Under the pieces are notes generated by a model that had not been told where the DNA came from, made no database searches, and saw only the letters and a program-made list of their open reading frames with translations. From positions 1 to 32,196 of the forward strand of contig CABSMC010000024.1 of assembly GCA_902478715.1 (NCBI GenBank): a stretch of DNA of 32,196 nucleotides, read 5' to 3'. The position numbers and the translations under genes are program-made. Shown piece by piece: positions 1-6,485 of this stretch. This DNA comes from an uncultured Adlercreutzia sp. Lineage in GTDB: Bacteria; Actinomycetota; Coriobacteriia; Coriobacteriales; Eggerthellaceae. Position 1 is the stretch's first letter. Each line of letters begins with the position of its first letter.

Positions 1-567
1 CTTGATGAGAATGGCGGGGACGGAAGGCGCCGCGTCCGCGAAAGCCGGCTCGTTCTCCCAAACGGCGATGCAGCGGTCGGCGATCAGCGAAGCGGCCGTC
101 TCCACATCCTCCAACGATGCAATAGCCATGCCCGAGAGCACTTCGGCCTCGGGGATGTTGGGAGTGATCACCGTGGAACGGGGGAACAGCTGGCGCACCA
201 GCGCGTCCACGGCGGCATCGGCGATGAGCGCCGAGCCCGACGTGGCCACCATCACGGGATCGACCACGACGTTGGCGGCTTTGTGGCGATCGAGCCCATC
301 GGCGATGGCGCTCACGATGGCCGGCGACGACACCATGCCGATCTTCACCGCGTCGGGCCGGATATCGTCGAAGACGGCGTCGATCTGGGTGCCCACGAAA
401 ACGGGATCCACCTCGAGCACGCCGGTGACACCGAGCGTGTTCTGGGCCGTGAGCGCCGTGACGACGCTCTCTCCGAACAGATGATGAGCGGCGATGGTCT
501 TCAGGTCGGCCTGGATACCCGCTCCCCCGCTGGAATCGGATCCGGCAATGGTGAGAACCGCTTTCAT
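1..567 (-). CDS. thiD: Hydroxymethylpyrimidine / phosphomethylpyrimidine kinase ThiD, 3' end outside window
   Basis: Phosphorylates HMP and then HMP-P to HMP-PP, the pyrimidine half of thiamine, in the cytoplasm. The 189 visible codons have no stop and run off the left edge, so the C-terminal third is missing. The start is the ATG after a GAAAGGAAT ribosome-binding site. Family marks are the N-terminal AGSDSSGGAGIQADLKT (HMP pocket), AQNT near residue 42, KIGM, the VVDPVM stretch and TPNIPEAEVL. Compared with E. coli ThiD there is a short extra segment (WENEPAFADAAPS) just before the place where the anion-hole Gly-Gly region should follow. It is last in the visible thiamine block, 125 bases after the isochorismatase-like gene, with a hairpin between them. 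The identification is secure; completeness cannot be judged. Confidence 0.95.
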   Translation of the reverse strand, partial: MKAVLTIAGSDSSGGAGIQADLKTIAAHHLFGESVVTALTAQNTLGVTGVLEVDPVFVGTQIDAVFDDIRPDAVKIGMVSSPAIVSAIADGLDRHKAANVVVDPVMVATSGSALIADAAVDALVRQLFPRSTVITPNIPEAEVLSGMAIASLEDVETAASLIADRCIAVWENEPAFADAAPSVPAILIK

Positions 568-631
568 GGCATTCCTTTCGCGACGGCGCCGACCGCTTCC
601 CGAACGGTCGCATGAAACCATCATTTCACAC

Positions 632-663
632 GAAAGGGGTGCGCCTGCACGGCCACCCCTTTC
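632..663 (-). other. Stable hairpin between the isochorismatase-like gene and thiD
   Basis: A perfect 10-bp inverted repeat (GAAAGGGGTG / CACCCCTTTC) with a 12-base loop lies in the 125-base gap upstream of thiD. Neither strand shows a U-run after the stem, so it is not a classical terminator. It could be an mRNA processing or stability element, or a weak attenuator separating thiD from the genes before it. Confidence 0.5.
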
Positions 664-692
664 TGGCAATCAACCGTTGATGAGATGGGAGG

Positions 693-1289
693 CTACCCCT
701 CGATGAGTTTCACGGCCTCGTCGGTGTCGACGACCTTGGCGGCGTAGCACACCTTCATGTACTCAAGGCCCTCCTCCTGGTTACCCACGAGAAAGGTGGC
801 CGTGGCGTCGCCGACCACGATGATGTTGAAGTTGTTGAAATACGCGTCGGCCACCGTGTGCTTCACGCAGATGTTCGTGTCCATGCCGCAGCAGATGAGG
901 GTGTCGACGCCCAGCTCGTTCAAAAGCAGCAGAAGGCCCGTCTGGAAAAAGCCGCTGTAACGGCGCTTCTCCACCACGTAGTCGGAGGGCTGAGGATCGA
1001 GCAGCGGCGAGGTCTGGGCCTCCGGGGTACCGGCGATTCCGTGGGCGCCCCACAGGGCCAGCTCGCGATCGATGCCGGGGAGGTGGGCGTCATTGGTGAA
1101 GATGACGGGCATGTCGGCGGCGCGTGCGGCCGTCGTGAGCTTGGCCGTCTGCTGGATGGCGGGCAGGAGCACGGGCTCGAGCGGAGTGCCGGTGGGATCG
1201 CCCAGCTCGTCGATGACGAGTAGCGCGCACTTCGCGCGGTCGATGGAGCTAAGGTCGATGAGGTCGTTGTTGTTCTCGTCGCCGAGCAT
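693..1289 (-). CDS. Isochorismatase-family cysteine hydrolase in the thiamine cluster
   Basis: A 198-residue Rossmann-like hydrolase of the isochorismatase/nicotinamidase superfamily. The catalytic triad is visible: Asp27 (LLVIDELGD), Lys108 (VVEKRRYSGF) and Cys141 (MDTNICVKHT), in normal order and spacing. Length fits the family (about 180-210). The chosen ATG follows AGAAAGGAACATCC; an upstream in-frame start at 1340 has no ribosome-binding site. It lies 59 bases after thiE and 125 before thiD on the same strand, so it is probably cotranscribed with thiamine genes. The substrate cannot be read from the sequence: the family includes nicotinamidases, isochorismatases, N-carbamoyl amidohydrolases and uncharacterised members. 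A role in thiamine or pyrimidine salvage is only inferred from position. Confidence 0.9.
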   Translation of the reverse strand: MLGDENNNDLIDLSSIDRAKCALLVIDELGDPTGTPLEPVLLPAIQQTAKLTTAARAADMPVIFTNDAHLPGIDRELALWGAHGIAGTPEAQTSPLLDPQPSDYVVEKRRYSGFFQTGLLLLLNELGVDTLICCGMDTNICVKHTVADAYFNNFNIIVVGDATATFLVGNQEEGLEYMKVCYAAKVVDTDEAVKLIEG

Positions 1290-1348
1290 GGATGTTCCTT
1301 TCTCTTGCCGTCCGTCTCCCTGGCACTTCAAAATGTGCAAACGATGAC

Positions 1349-2020
1349 TTAAATGCCTAAGGTCTCATCGATGATACGCGAAAGCTCGCGAGTCGCCACT
1401 TCAATATCGTCGGCGGCAAATATGGCGCTCACCACGGCGGCGCCGTCCACATTCAGCTCGGACAGGCGCGGCATCGTGGCGGCATTCACGCCGCCGATGG
1501 CCACAACGGGGATGTCCACGGCGGCGGCGATGGCGCGGAACTCCTCGGGGGCGAGCACCCCGGCCTCGGGCTTGGTGGCGGTGCCGGTGACGCCGCCGAC
1601 GCCCAGGTAGTCGGCCCCGGCTGCCTCGGCGGCGCGGGCCTGCTCCACCGTCTGGGTGGACACCCCCACAATGGCATCCGGACCGAGCAGCGCCCGCGCC
1701 CGCTCGCAGGCCATGTCGTCCTGGCCCACGTGCACCCCGTCGGCACCCACGGCCAACGCACATTCCACGTCGTCGTTCACGACGAAGGGCACGCCGGCCG
1801 CGCGACAGAGCGCGAGCAGCTCCTCCGCTTCAGCCCGCAGGTCCTCCGCGCTCGCATGCTTGTCCCTCAACTGCACGAAGGTCGTGCCCCCGGCGAGCGC
1901 CTCTTCCACGCATTCCGTCAGCGTCCGCTCCCCCAGCCACGCGTTGTCCGTCACCGCGTACAGCTTCAAGGCACGGCGAATAGCCTCCGCCGACCACTTT
2001 CCACGTTCCCGTGCAGGCAT
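1349..2020 (-). CDS. thiE: Thiamine-phosphate synthase ThiE
   Basis: Joins HMP-PP and the thiazole phosphate to give thiamine monophosphate. The 223-residue TIM barrel carries the family motifs in order: KLYAVTDN, TFVQLRDK (about 55-62), VNDDVECALAVGADGVHVGQDD (pyrophosphate and magnesium site), VGVSTQT, GTATKPEAG (the T-x-TK element, normally in a GPVFPT-type context) and AIGGVN. The start used is the ATG behind AAGGAGTGAAC; the open frame continues upstream without a ribosome-binding site. A 376-base gap to thiC holds an inverted-repeat element. The thiazole-proximal loop reads GVGGVTGT rather than GPIFPT, a mild variant. ThiE is preferred to the TenI paralogue because the pyrophosphate-binding residues are present. 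Confidence 0.95.
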   Translation of the reverse strand: MPARERGKWSAEAIRRALKLYAVTDNAWLGERTLTECVEEALAGGTTFVQLRDKHASAEDLRAEAEELLALCRAAGVPFVVNDDVECALAVGADGVHVGQDDMACERARALLGPDAIVGVSTQTVEQARAAEAAGADYLGVGGVTGTATKPEAGVLAPEEFRAIAAAVDIPVVAIGGVNAATMPRLSELNVDGAAVVSAIFAADDIEVATRELSRIIDETLGI

Positions 2021-2396
2021 GTTCACTCCTTGTTCCAAATTAAAGCTCGATATTTCGCAACCATTTCGGTCGAAGACGAGGAAGGACGATCCGCGCCAGA
2101 TCAAGTTGGTGCTTGTTTTTTTGAAAATATTTCGATTGTTAGCAGCGCCGCCAAAAGCAATTAACGTAAACGTTTAGCATTCTCGAAATCAGCCCGCGCA
2201 GAGGCGCAAGATTTCTCCTTTTCCTGAGCGAAATCGTCCCGCTTGCCCTTTTCGGTGCTAACAATCGCAATTTTCGCCAAAAACGGAGGGGTAATTTGCT
2301 TGCTGCCCCCTGCCCCGCCTGCCCTGCACCCTGCGCCCTGCCCCGTCCGCCCTCTGGCCTTCGCCCTATTCTCTGCCAGCGCCCAGCTGAGCACTT
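2021..2396. other. thiC-thiE intergenic region: repeat element, low-complexity tract, small palindrome
   Basis: 376 bases without a credible gene. From right to left as transcribed: a cytosine-rich low-complexity tract of degenerate CCCTGC-like units (about 2300-2350), then an inverted-repeat element (2123-2276, listed separately), and inside it the palindrome TAAACGTTTA (2167-2176), which looks like a LacI-type operator half-site pair. The region is richer in A+T than the flanking genes between about 2030 and 2290. No riboswitch precedes thiE. Confidence 0.6.
2123..2276. repeat. Imperfect terminal inverted repeat element between thiC and thiE
   Basis: A perfect 12-bp core CGATTGTTAGCA (2133-2144) is repeated inverted at 2256-2267. 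Similarity extends outward: both arms begin with a GAAAAT run and continue into a poly-T or TTTTTGGC flank, giving roughly 25-30 bp imperfect arms around a centre of about 110 bases. This resembles a MITE-like or palindromic intergenic element. No target duplication is evident. Confidence 0.55.
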
Positions 2397-3791
2397 TTAT
2401 TCCGCATCCAGATCGACCACGAGCCCGTCCATGATGTCGTTCACGGTTTTCATGGCGCACATCTTGCCGCACATAGTGCAGGTGCCTTCGGTGGAAGGCG
2501 GTGCGCTTTCGAAGACGGCGCGGGCGCGGGCCGGATCGAGCGACAGGTCGAACATCTCATCCCAGGCCACGCGGCGACGCGCATCGCTCATACGGTTATC
2601 GCGGTCGCGGGCGCCGGGCACACCCTTGGCGATGTCGGCGGCATGGGCGGCGATCTTCGTGGCCACCAGTCCCTCGCGCACGTCGTTCGCATTCGGCAGG
2701 CGCAAATGCTCGGCCGGCGTCACGTAGCAGAGGAAGTCGGCGCCGGAAGAAGCCGCAATAGCCCCGCCGATGGCCGCCGTGATGTGGTCGTAGCCCGGGG
2801 CGATATCGGTCACGAGCGGCCCCAGCACGTAGAAGGGCGCCTGGTGGCACAGCCTCTTCTCCAGCTTCATGTTGGCGGCGATCTCATCGAGCGCCATATG
2901 CCCGGGGCCTTCCACCATCACCTGCACGCCGGCATCCCACGCGCGGCGCGTGAGCTTGCCGATCTCGATGAGCTCGGCGATCTGCCCGGCGTCCGTGGCG
3001 TCGTAGCCGCTGCCGGGGCGCATGGCATCACCGATGGAGATGCACACATCGTGCTCGTGCAAGATAGCCAACACCTCGTCGTAGTACTCATAGAAGGGGT
3101 TCTCGCGACCAGTGGCCTCCATCCAGGCGAAGATGAGCGACCCTCCTCGCGATACGATATTGGTAAGTCGCCCCGTCTCTTTGAACGACTCGATGACCCG
3201 GCGGTTCATGCCGGCGTGAATGGTGACGAAATCGACCCCGTCCTCGGCGTGGGCGCGCACCACTTCCAGGAAATCCTCGGGCGTAATGGCAATGAGCGCC
3301 TTTTCCAAGTAGCCGATGGCGTCGTACATGGGCACCGTGCCAATCATGGCCGGCGATTTCTCGACGAGTGCACGGCGGAAGGCACGGGTCTTGCCGGAGT
3401 TGGAAAGGTCCATGATGGCATCGGCGCCCAGCTCGCACGCCACGTCCACTTTCTCCCACTCCAAAGCTTCATCGGCCAAATCGCCCGAGATGCCGAGGTT
3501 CACGTTCACCTTCGTGGAAAGAGGGATGCCCTCTAGCGTGGAGCCGACACCGGCCGGCACGAGGCTTGCGTGGTGGATGTTGGCCGGAATGGCAATGCGC
3601 CCGACGGCCACGGCGGCGCGAATGGCCTCCGGCTCGCGGCCCTCGGCGGCGGCCACGGCGGCCATCTGCGGCGTGACGATGCCGGCGCGGGCGAAATCGA
3701 TCTGAGTGATTGGCCGTGAAGTGCCCGATGCGGCGCACGGGTGGGCGACGTCCGGCGCAGCAACGGCGCCGGCAGACTGGCGGTCAGTCAT
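2397..3791 (-). CDS. thiC: Phosphomethylpyrimidine synthase ThiC, short form
   Basis: Radical-SAM enzyme that rearranges aminoimidazole ribotide to HMP-P. The product has 464 residues, close to the short archaeal or clostridial forms and lacking the long N-terminal domain of the 630-residue E. coli enzyme. Motifs include IPANIHH, STKVNVNLG, DLSNSGKTRAFRR, TIHAG, SRGGSL, SIGDAMRPG, EGPGHM and ITAAIGGAIAA. The C-terminal cluster is Cys438, Cys441, Cys445 (CTMCGKMCAMK), spaced CX2CX3C rather than the CX2CX4C of E. coli. The ATG follows AAGGGAG at 7 bases, and that ribosome-binding site is also the 3' end of the TPP riboswitch. The open frame continues upstream through the riboswitch, but that part is not coding. 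Confidence 0.97.
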   Translation of the reverse strand: MTDRQSAGAVAAPDVAHPCAASGTSRPITQIDFARAGIVTPQMAAVAAAEGREPEAIRAAVAVGRIAIPANIHHASLVPAGVGSTLEGIPLSTKVNVNLGISGDLADEALEWEKVDVACELGADAIMDLSNSGKTRAFRRALVEKSPAMIGTVPMYDAIGYLEKALIAITPEDFLEVVRAHAEDGVDFVTIHAGMNRRVIESFKETGRLTNIVSRGGSLIFAWMEATGRENPFYEYYDEVLAILHEHDVCISIGDAMRPGSGYDATDAGQIAELIEIGKLTRRAWDAGVQVMVEGPGHMALDEIAANMKLEKRLCHQAPFYVLGPLVTDIAPGYDHITAAIGGAIAASSGADFLCYVTPAEHLRLPNANDVREGLVATKIAAHAADIAKGVPGARDRDNRMSDARRRVAWDEMFDLSLDPARARAVFESAPPSTEGTCTMCGKMCAMKTVNDIMDGLVVDLDAE

Positions 3792-3796
3792 GGAAA

Positions 3797-3899
3797 CTCC
3801 CTTCGTTGGCATTACCCATATCAGGTTCGGCGGGTCGGGGCGTGCACGGCGCCCCCTCTCAGCCTGCCCGGCCGCCACGCGGCTGCAAGCTCCCCAGGT
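3797..3899 (-). ncRNA. TPP riboswitch (THI element) controlling thiC
   Basis: On the minus strand the leader of thiC shows the conserved TPP aptamer blocks in order: CTGGGGAGC (5' side), GGCTGAGAGGGG (pyrimidine-sensing loop), ACCCGCCGAACCTGAT, ATGGGTAATGCC (pyrophosphate-sensing part) and AACGAAGGGAG. The last conserved block also contains the thiC Shine-Dalgarno sequence and ends about 5-7 bases before the ATG. There is no room for a separate expression platform, so control is probably translational, by burying the ribosome-binding site in the TPP-bound aptamer. Confidence 0.95.
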
Positions 3900-3915
3900 A
3901 TATGGTTGTGCGATC

Positions 3916-3921
3916 AGTATA
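3916..3921 (-). promoter_or_regulatory. Probable -10 box (TATACT) for the riboswitch-thiC transcript
   Basis: TATACT lies just upstream of the aptamer and just downstream of the thiN stop codon. A start about 7 bases later would put the 5' end immediately before the aptamer. No good -35 hexamer is seen, so this is a suggestion based on position. Confidence 0.45.
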
Positions 3922-3936
3922 GAAAATCGACCGGCG

Positions 3937-4557
3937 CTACAGCGGCAGAAACACTGCCAGCGTGCCGCTTTCCAGGGCAATGCGGGCCGGGGTTCCGATA
4001 AATTCGTTGGAAAGGCCCCAGCTCGTGCGGTTCGTGAGGGCCACGCCATCAAGGCCGTATTTCAGGCCCTCCTCCACAACTCCCGTTGAAACGTCGGTGA
4101 GCGAGAACACCGACACGATGCCCGCACCCGCCGCATCCAAGCACAGCTCGCCGGGCCCGACCAGAAACACGACGGACTCGCGCTCCCCCACCGCCGCCAC
4201 CGCCAGGCCGCGCTCGGCGAAAGAGGCGAGAAGTTGCAAATTCGCCAACGTATGATCGAGCCGGCCGCCGAGCGCTCCGTAGACCTCCACGGCATCGGCG
4301 CCGCGGGCGACGGCCTCGCCGAGGGCCAGCTCCATGTCGGAGGCGTCCTTCTCCGGCGGGAATACGAGCACTTCCACCCCCTCGGGCACGTATCCCAGCG
4401 AATCGAAGTCGCCGATGGCCAGATCGGGCACGCAGCCAGCAGCCGCCAGGGACGCGAAGCCCCCGTCCACGGCGATAACCGCATCGAAGGCGCCCGCCCC
4501 GTTGCGGGCGGAAAACTGCTCGGAATTGAATTCCGAAGCCCCGACGAGGGCGTACAT
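3937..4557 (-). CDS. thiN: Thiamine pyrophosphokinase ThiN
   Basis: Transfers pyrophosphate from ATP to thiamine to give TPP. About 206 residues, normal for the family. Motifs: MYALVGASEF at the N-terminus, AVDGGFASL (about 30), LAIGDFDSLG, FPPEKDASDMELAL (substrate and metal acidic residues) and GALGGRLDHTLANLQLL, followed by a C-terminal beta domain. Three in-frame ATGs follow AGAGGAGG; the third (4557) has a spacing of 10 and gives the usual family N-terminus, while 4563 or 4566 would add two or three residues. It sits upstream of the riboswitch and so is probably not under its control. It is divergent from rnpB. Confidence 0.93.
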   Translation of the reverse strand: MYALVGASEFNSEQFSARNGAGAFDAVIAVDGGFASLAAAGCVPDLAIGDFDSLGYVPEGVEVLVFPPEKDASDMELALGEAVARGADAVEVYGALGGRLDHTLANLQLLASFAERGLAVAAVGERESVVFLVGPGELCLDAAGAGIVSVFSLTDVSTGVVEEGLKYGLDGVALTNRTSWGLSNEFIGTPARIALESGTLAVFLPL

Positions 4558-4682
4558 GGTCATCATTCCTCCTCTTTCTTCCAGGGCGAACCAGAAAGCC
4601 CAACGGCAGAACCGAACTGAACGGAAAGATTTGAGCGCCGACGGCCCTTCTATGGAATCCGCAGCAGCGCCGCTCTTTCTGC

Positions 4683-4688
4683 TACAAT
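4683..4688 (+). promoter_or_regulatory. -10 box (TACAAT) of rnpB
   Basis: TACAAT ends six bases before the first base of the P1 helix of RNase P RNA, the right distance for a -10 hexamer with the RNA 5' end at about 4694-4695. The -35 region (about 4660-4665) does not match consensus. Confidence 0.65.
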
Positions 4689-4693
4689 ACCAC

Positions 4694-5068
4694 AGGCGAG
4701 CGGGCCAGACGGTCGCGTACCCCCTCAGGGGTGCGAGGAAAGTCCGGGCTCCGCAGGGCAAGATGCCAGCTAACGGCTGGGCGGGGCGACCCGACGGAAA
4801 GTGCCACAGAAAAGAAGACTCCCCTGCTCGGAACATGCGGTGCGAGCCGCATGCGCGACACAGGAGAAAAGCTGAAACGGTGCGGTAAGAGCGCACCAGC
4901 GCGGCGGCAACGTCGCGGCTTGGCAAACCCCATCTGGAGCAAGCGCAAATAGGAGCGCCATACGGTGGCCCGCCGTGCGCTCGGGTTGCGTGCTAGAGGC
5001 GCGGGGCGACTCGCGTTCGAGATAAATGGCCGTCCCCGACAGAACCCGGCTTACAGGCCCGCTCGCCT
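4694..5068 (+). ncRNA. rnpB: RNase P RNA, bacterial type A
   Basis: Catalytic RNA of RNase P, which trims tRNA 5' leaders. Conserved blocks are GAGGAAAGTCCGGGCT (4735-4750), GGTAAGAGCGCACC (4884-4897) and ACAGAACCCGGCTTACA (5039-5055). The ends pair perfectly as helix P1: AGGCGAGCGGGCC at the 5' end with GGCCCGCTCGCCT at 5056-5068, which fixes both boundaries. The size, about 375 nt, is typical of type A. Short open frames that cross it in several frames are not genes. Confidence 0.97.
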
Positions 5069-5074
5069 CTTTGT

Positions 5075-5098
5075 TTCGTTTGCCTGACGGCAAACGAA
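5075..5098 (+). terminator. Hairpin directly after rnpB, possible terminator or processing site
   Basis: A perfect 10-bp stem (TTCGTTTGCC / GGCAAACGAA) with loop TGAC begins seven bases after the rnpB P1 helix. There is no U-run behind it, so it may mark the end of the primary transcript or a 3' processing signal rather than a strong intrinsic terminator. Confidence 0.45.
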
Positions 5099-5113
5099 CT
5101 ACGTCGATGCTGC

Positions 5114-5213
5114 GGTTCCGACAGGCACCTGGCCTTCGCATTCAAAGCTTTCCTTCGCGTACCAAAGTACGCTCAGCCGCTTTTCAAGCGAATTCCAGGC
5201 ACCTGTCGGAACC
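5114..5213. repeat. 100-bp near-palindromic element downstream of rnpB
   Basis: The outer arms are GGTTCCGACAGGCACCTGG (5114-5132) and CCAGGCACCTGTCGGAACC (5195-5213), matching as an inverted repeat except at two positions. The imperfect match continues inward (TTCGC, AAAGC blocks), and the exact centre is a perfect 6-bp hairpin GCGTAC-CAAA-GTACGC (5157-5172). The whole unit can fold into one long hairpin on either strand. It has no coding potential and resembles a REP/MITE-type element or a structured RNA. Confidence 0.7.
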
Positions 5214-5254
5214 TCGCTGACTTCCTTGGGCGAACGGGTAAGACAAAAGATCAA

Positions 5255-5288
5255 GTAATAAGAAGAACCGCCCAATAAGGCGGTTCTT
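5255..5288 (-). terminator. Terminator after divIVA
   Basis: A 10-bp perfect stem AAGAACCGCC / GGCGGTTCTT with a 6-base loop (stem 5263-5288) lies 27 bases past the divIVA stop on the minus strand. It is followed by a T-rich but interrupted tail (CTTATTACTTGATCTTTT). It closes the ftsZ-divIVA unit. Confidence 0.7.
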
Positions 5289-5315
5289 ACATACCAGATA
5301 GATTTTCTCAGCTGA

Positions 5316-6119
5316 TTAATCGATTTCTTCGAACTCGAAGTCGTCGGCGTCGCCGAAGCCGGAGAGATCCTTCTCGTAGGGAGAGGCGACCGGAGTAGCG
5401 GCGGCCACGACGGCGGCCGGAGCCTGGGGCGTCACGTAGGCGGAAGGCGCCACGTACTCGTCGATCTCGAAGTTGCCGGTGAGGCCGGGCACCACGTCGT
5501 ACTCGCCGTCCAGTGCCGTCGCGGCGGCCGGCACGTTGGCACCGATGTCGGCCAACTTGCGGGAAGCGTCGGAGATGATGTCCTTCAGCAGGTCGGCGTA
5601 CTCCTCGCGGGCATCCTCGCGGTCGTCCTGCAGCTTGCGGATGGCGTCGATGACGTCCTGGCGATCGGTGTTGGCGCGATCGATGATGCGCTGGGCCTCA
5701 TCGCGGGCGTCCTGAATGGTCTCGGTGGCGTTCGCGTTGGCCTTGGCGAGAATCTCGTCGGCCGAGCGCTGGGCGATGATGAGGGCCTGGGCGATGGCGT
5801 TGTCGTCGGCGCGCTTGTCGGAAAGCTGGCGCTCCAGATCGGCGATGATAGCGTCCTTCTGGGCGAGCTGAGCGTCGTACTCGGAGGTGTCGACGGTCGC
5901 CGCGGCCACCTCGGTGATGGCCACCGTGGAGGCGGCAGGCGCGTCGAAGCCGCTGAAACGATCGGCCTCCAGCTGATCCTGAAGGTGCGCGATCGTGTCG
6001 TTCAAAATATCGATCTCGTCGGCGACATGCTCGAGGAACACGTCCACTTCATCCACATCGTAGCCTTTGCGGTCGATGGAGAAGCTCTGATTGTGGATGT
6101 CGGAAGCGGTGATTGCCAT
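5316..6119 (-). CDS. divIVA: DivIVA/Wag31-type polar and septal scaffold protein
   Basis: Membrane-curvature-sensing coiled-coil protein that organises septum and pole growth. 267 residues. The N-terminal DivIVA domain (about 1-50) has ITASDIHNQSF, RKGYDVDEVDVFLEHVADE. A variable linker rich in Ala, Thr and Val (about 55-78) precedes a long coiled coil (about 80-190, for example DEILAKANANATETIQDARDE). The tail is Pro/Ala-rich and ends acidic (DADDFEFEEID). The ATG has GAGG 8 bases upstream. It is last in the ftsZ unit, 63 bases after the YggT gene, and is followed by a terminator. In actinobacteria this protein directs cell-wall synthesis at growth zones; that role here is inferred from the family. 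Confidence 0.95.
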   Translation of the reverse strand: MAITASDIHNQSFSIDRKGYDVDEVDVFLEHVADEIDILNDTIAHLQDQLEADRFSGFDAPAASTVAITEVAAATVDTSEYDAQLAQKDAIIADLERQLSDKRADDNAIAQALIIAQRSADEILAKANANATETIQDARDEAQRIIDRANTDRQDVIDAIRKLQDDREDAREEYADLLKDIISDASRKLADIGANVPAAATALDGEYDVVPGLTGNFEIDEYVAPSAYVTPQAPAAVVAAATPVASPYEKDLSGFGDADDFEFEEID

Positions 6120-6182
6120 GTAGGTACCTCAGTTTCTTACGATGTTACGTCGCTGACACGTCGGAATGCCGGCCGTCTGAAT

Positions 6183-6440
6183 TTAGAAAATCATCACCAG
6201 CAAACGTACCCCGAATTGTAATACAAGCAGAGCGATGATGGGAGTCACGTCCACCATTCCTCCAAGGGGCGGGATCAATTTTCGGAACAAGTTCAAATAC
6301 GGGTCGCACAACTTGCCCAAAGCGCGGTAGATGTCGCCGATGATGCCGCTTTGGGTGTTCGGCAGCCAGGACATCATTACGTAGATGAAGATGATCATGG
6401 AGTAGGCGTCGGCCAGTCTCACGAGGAGGTAGGTCAGCAT
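6183..6440 (-). CDS. YggT family membrane protein
   Basis: 85-residue integral membrane protein with two hydrophobic segments (about 3-25 and 62-85) around a conserved loop with SWLPNTQSG, LCDPYLNLFRKLIPPLGGMVDVTPI. This pattern and the position between sepF and divIVA are standard for the YggT/YlmG family, which is linked to division and membrane organisation in Gram-positives and plastids. The ATG follows AAGGAG with spacing 9. The exact biochemical role is unknown. Confidence 0.92.
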   Translation of the reverse strand: MLTYLLVRLADAYSMIIFIYVMMSWLPNTQSGIIGDIYRALGKLCDPYLNLFRKLIPPLGGMVDVTPIIALLVLQFGVRLLVMIF

Positions 6441-6485
6441 GGTTGGAAAACTCCTTTGTCGGAAGGTCTTGAGGCGCGTCGAGCG

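Noticed and set aside
1..567. Truncated or pseudogenised thiD
   Set aside because: The frame is open with all motifs seen so far; the missing end is simply outside the window.
2300..2350. Degenerate CCCTGC-like tandem repeat
   Set aside because: Units vary in length and sequence; it looks like simple low-complexity DNA rather than a functional array.
5026..5220. Short open frames over rnpB and the palindromic element
   Set aside because: They cross conserved RNase P RNA blocks and the hairpin element and have no ribosome-binding site.
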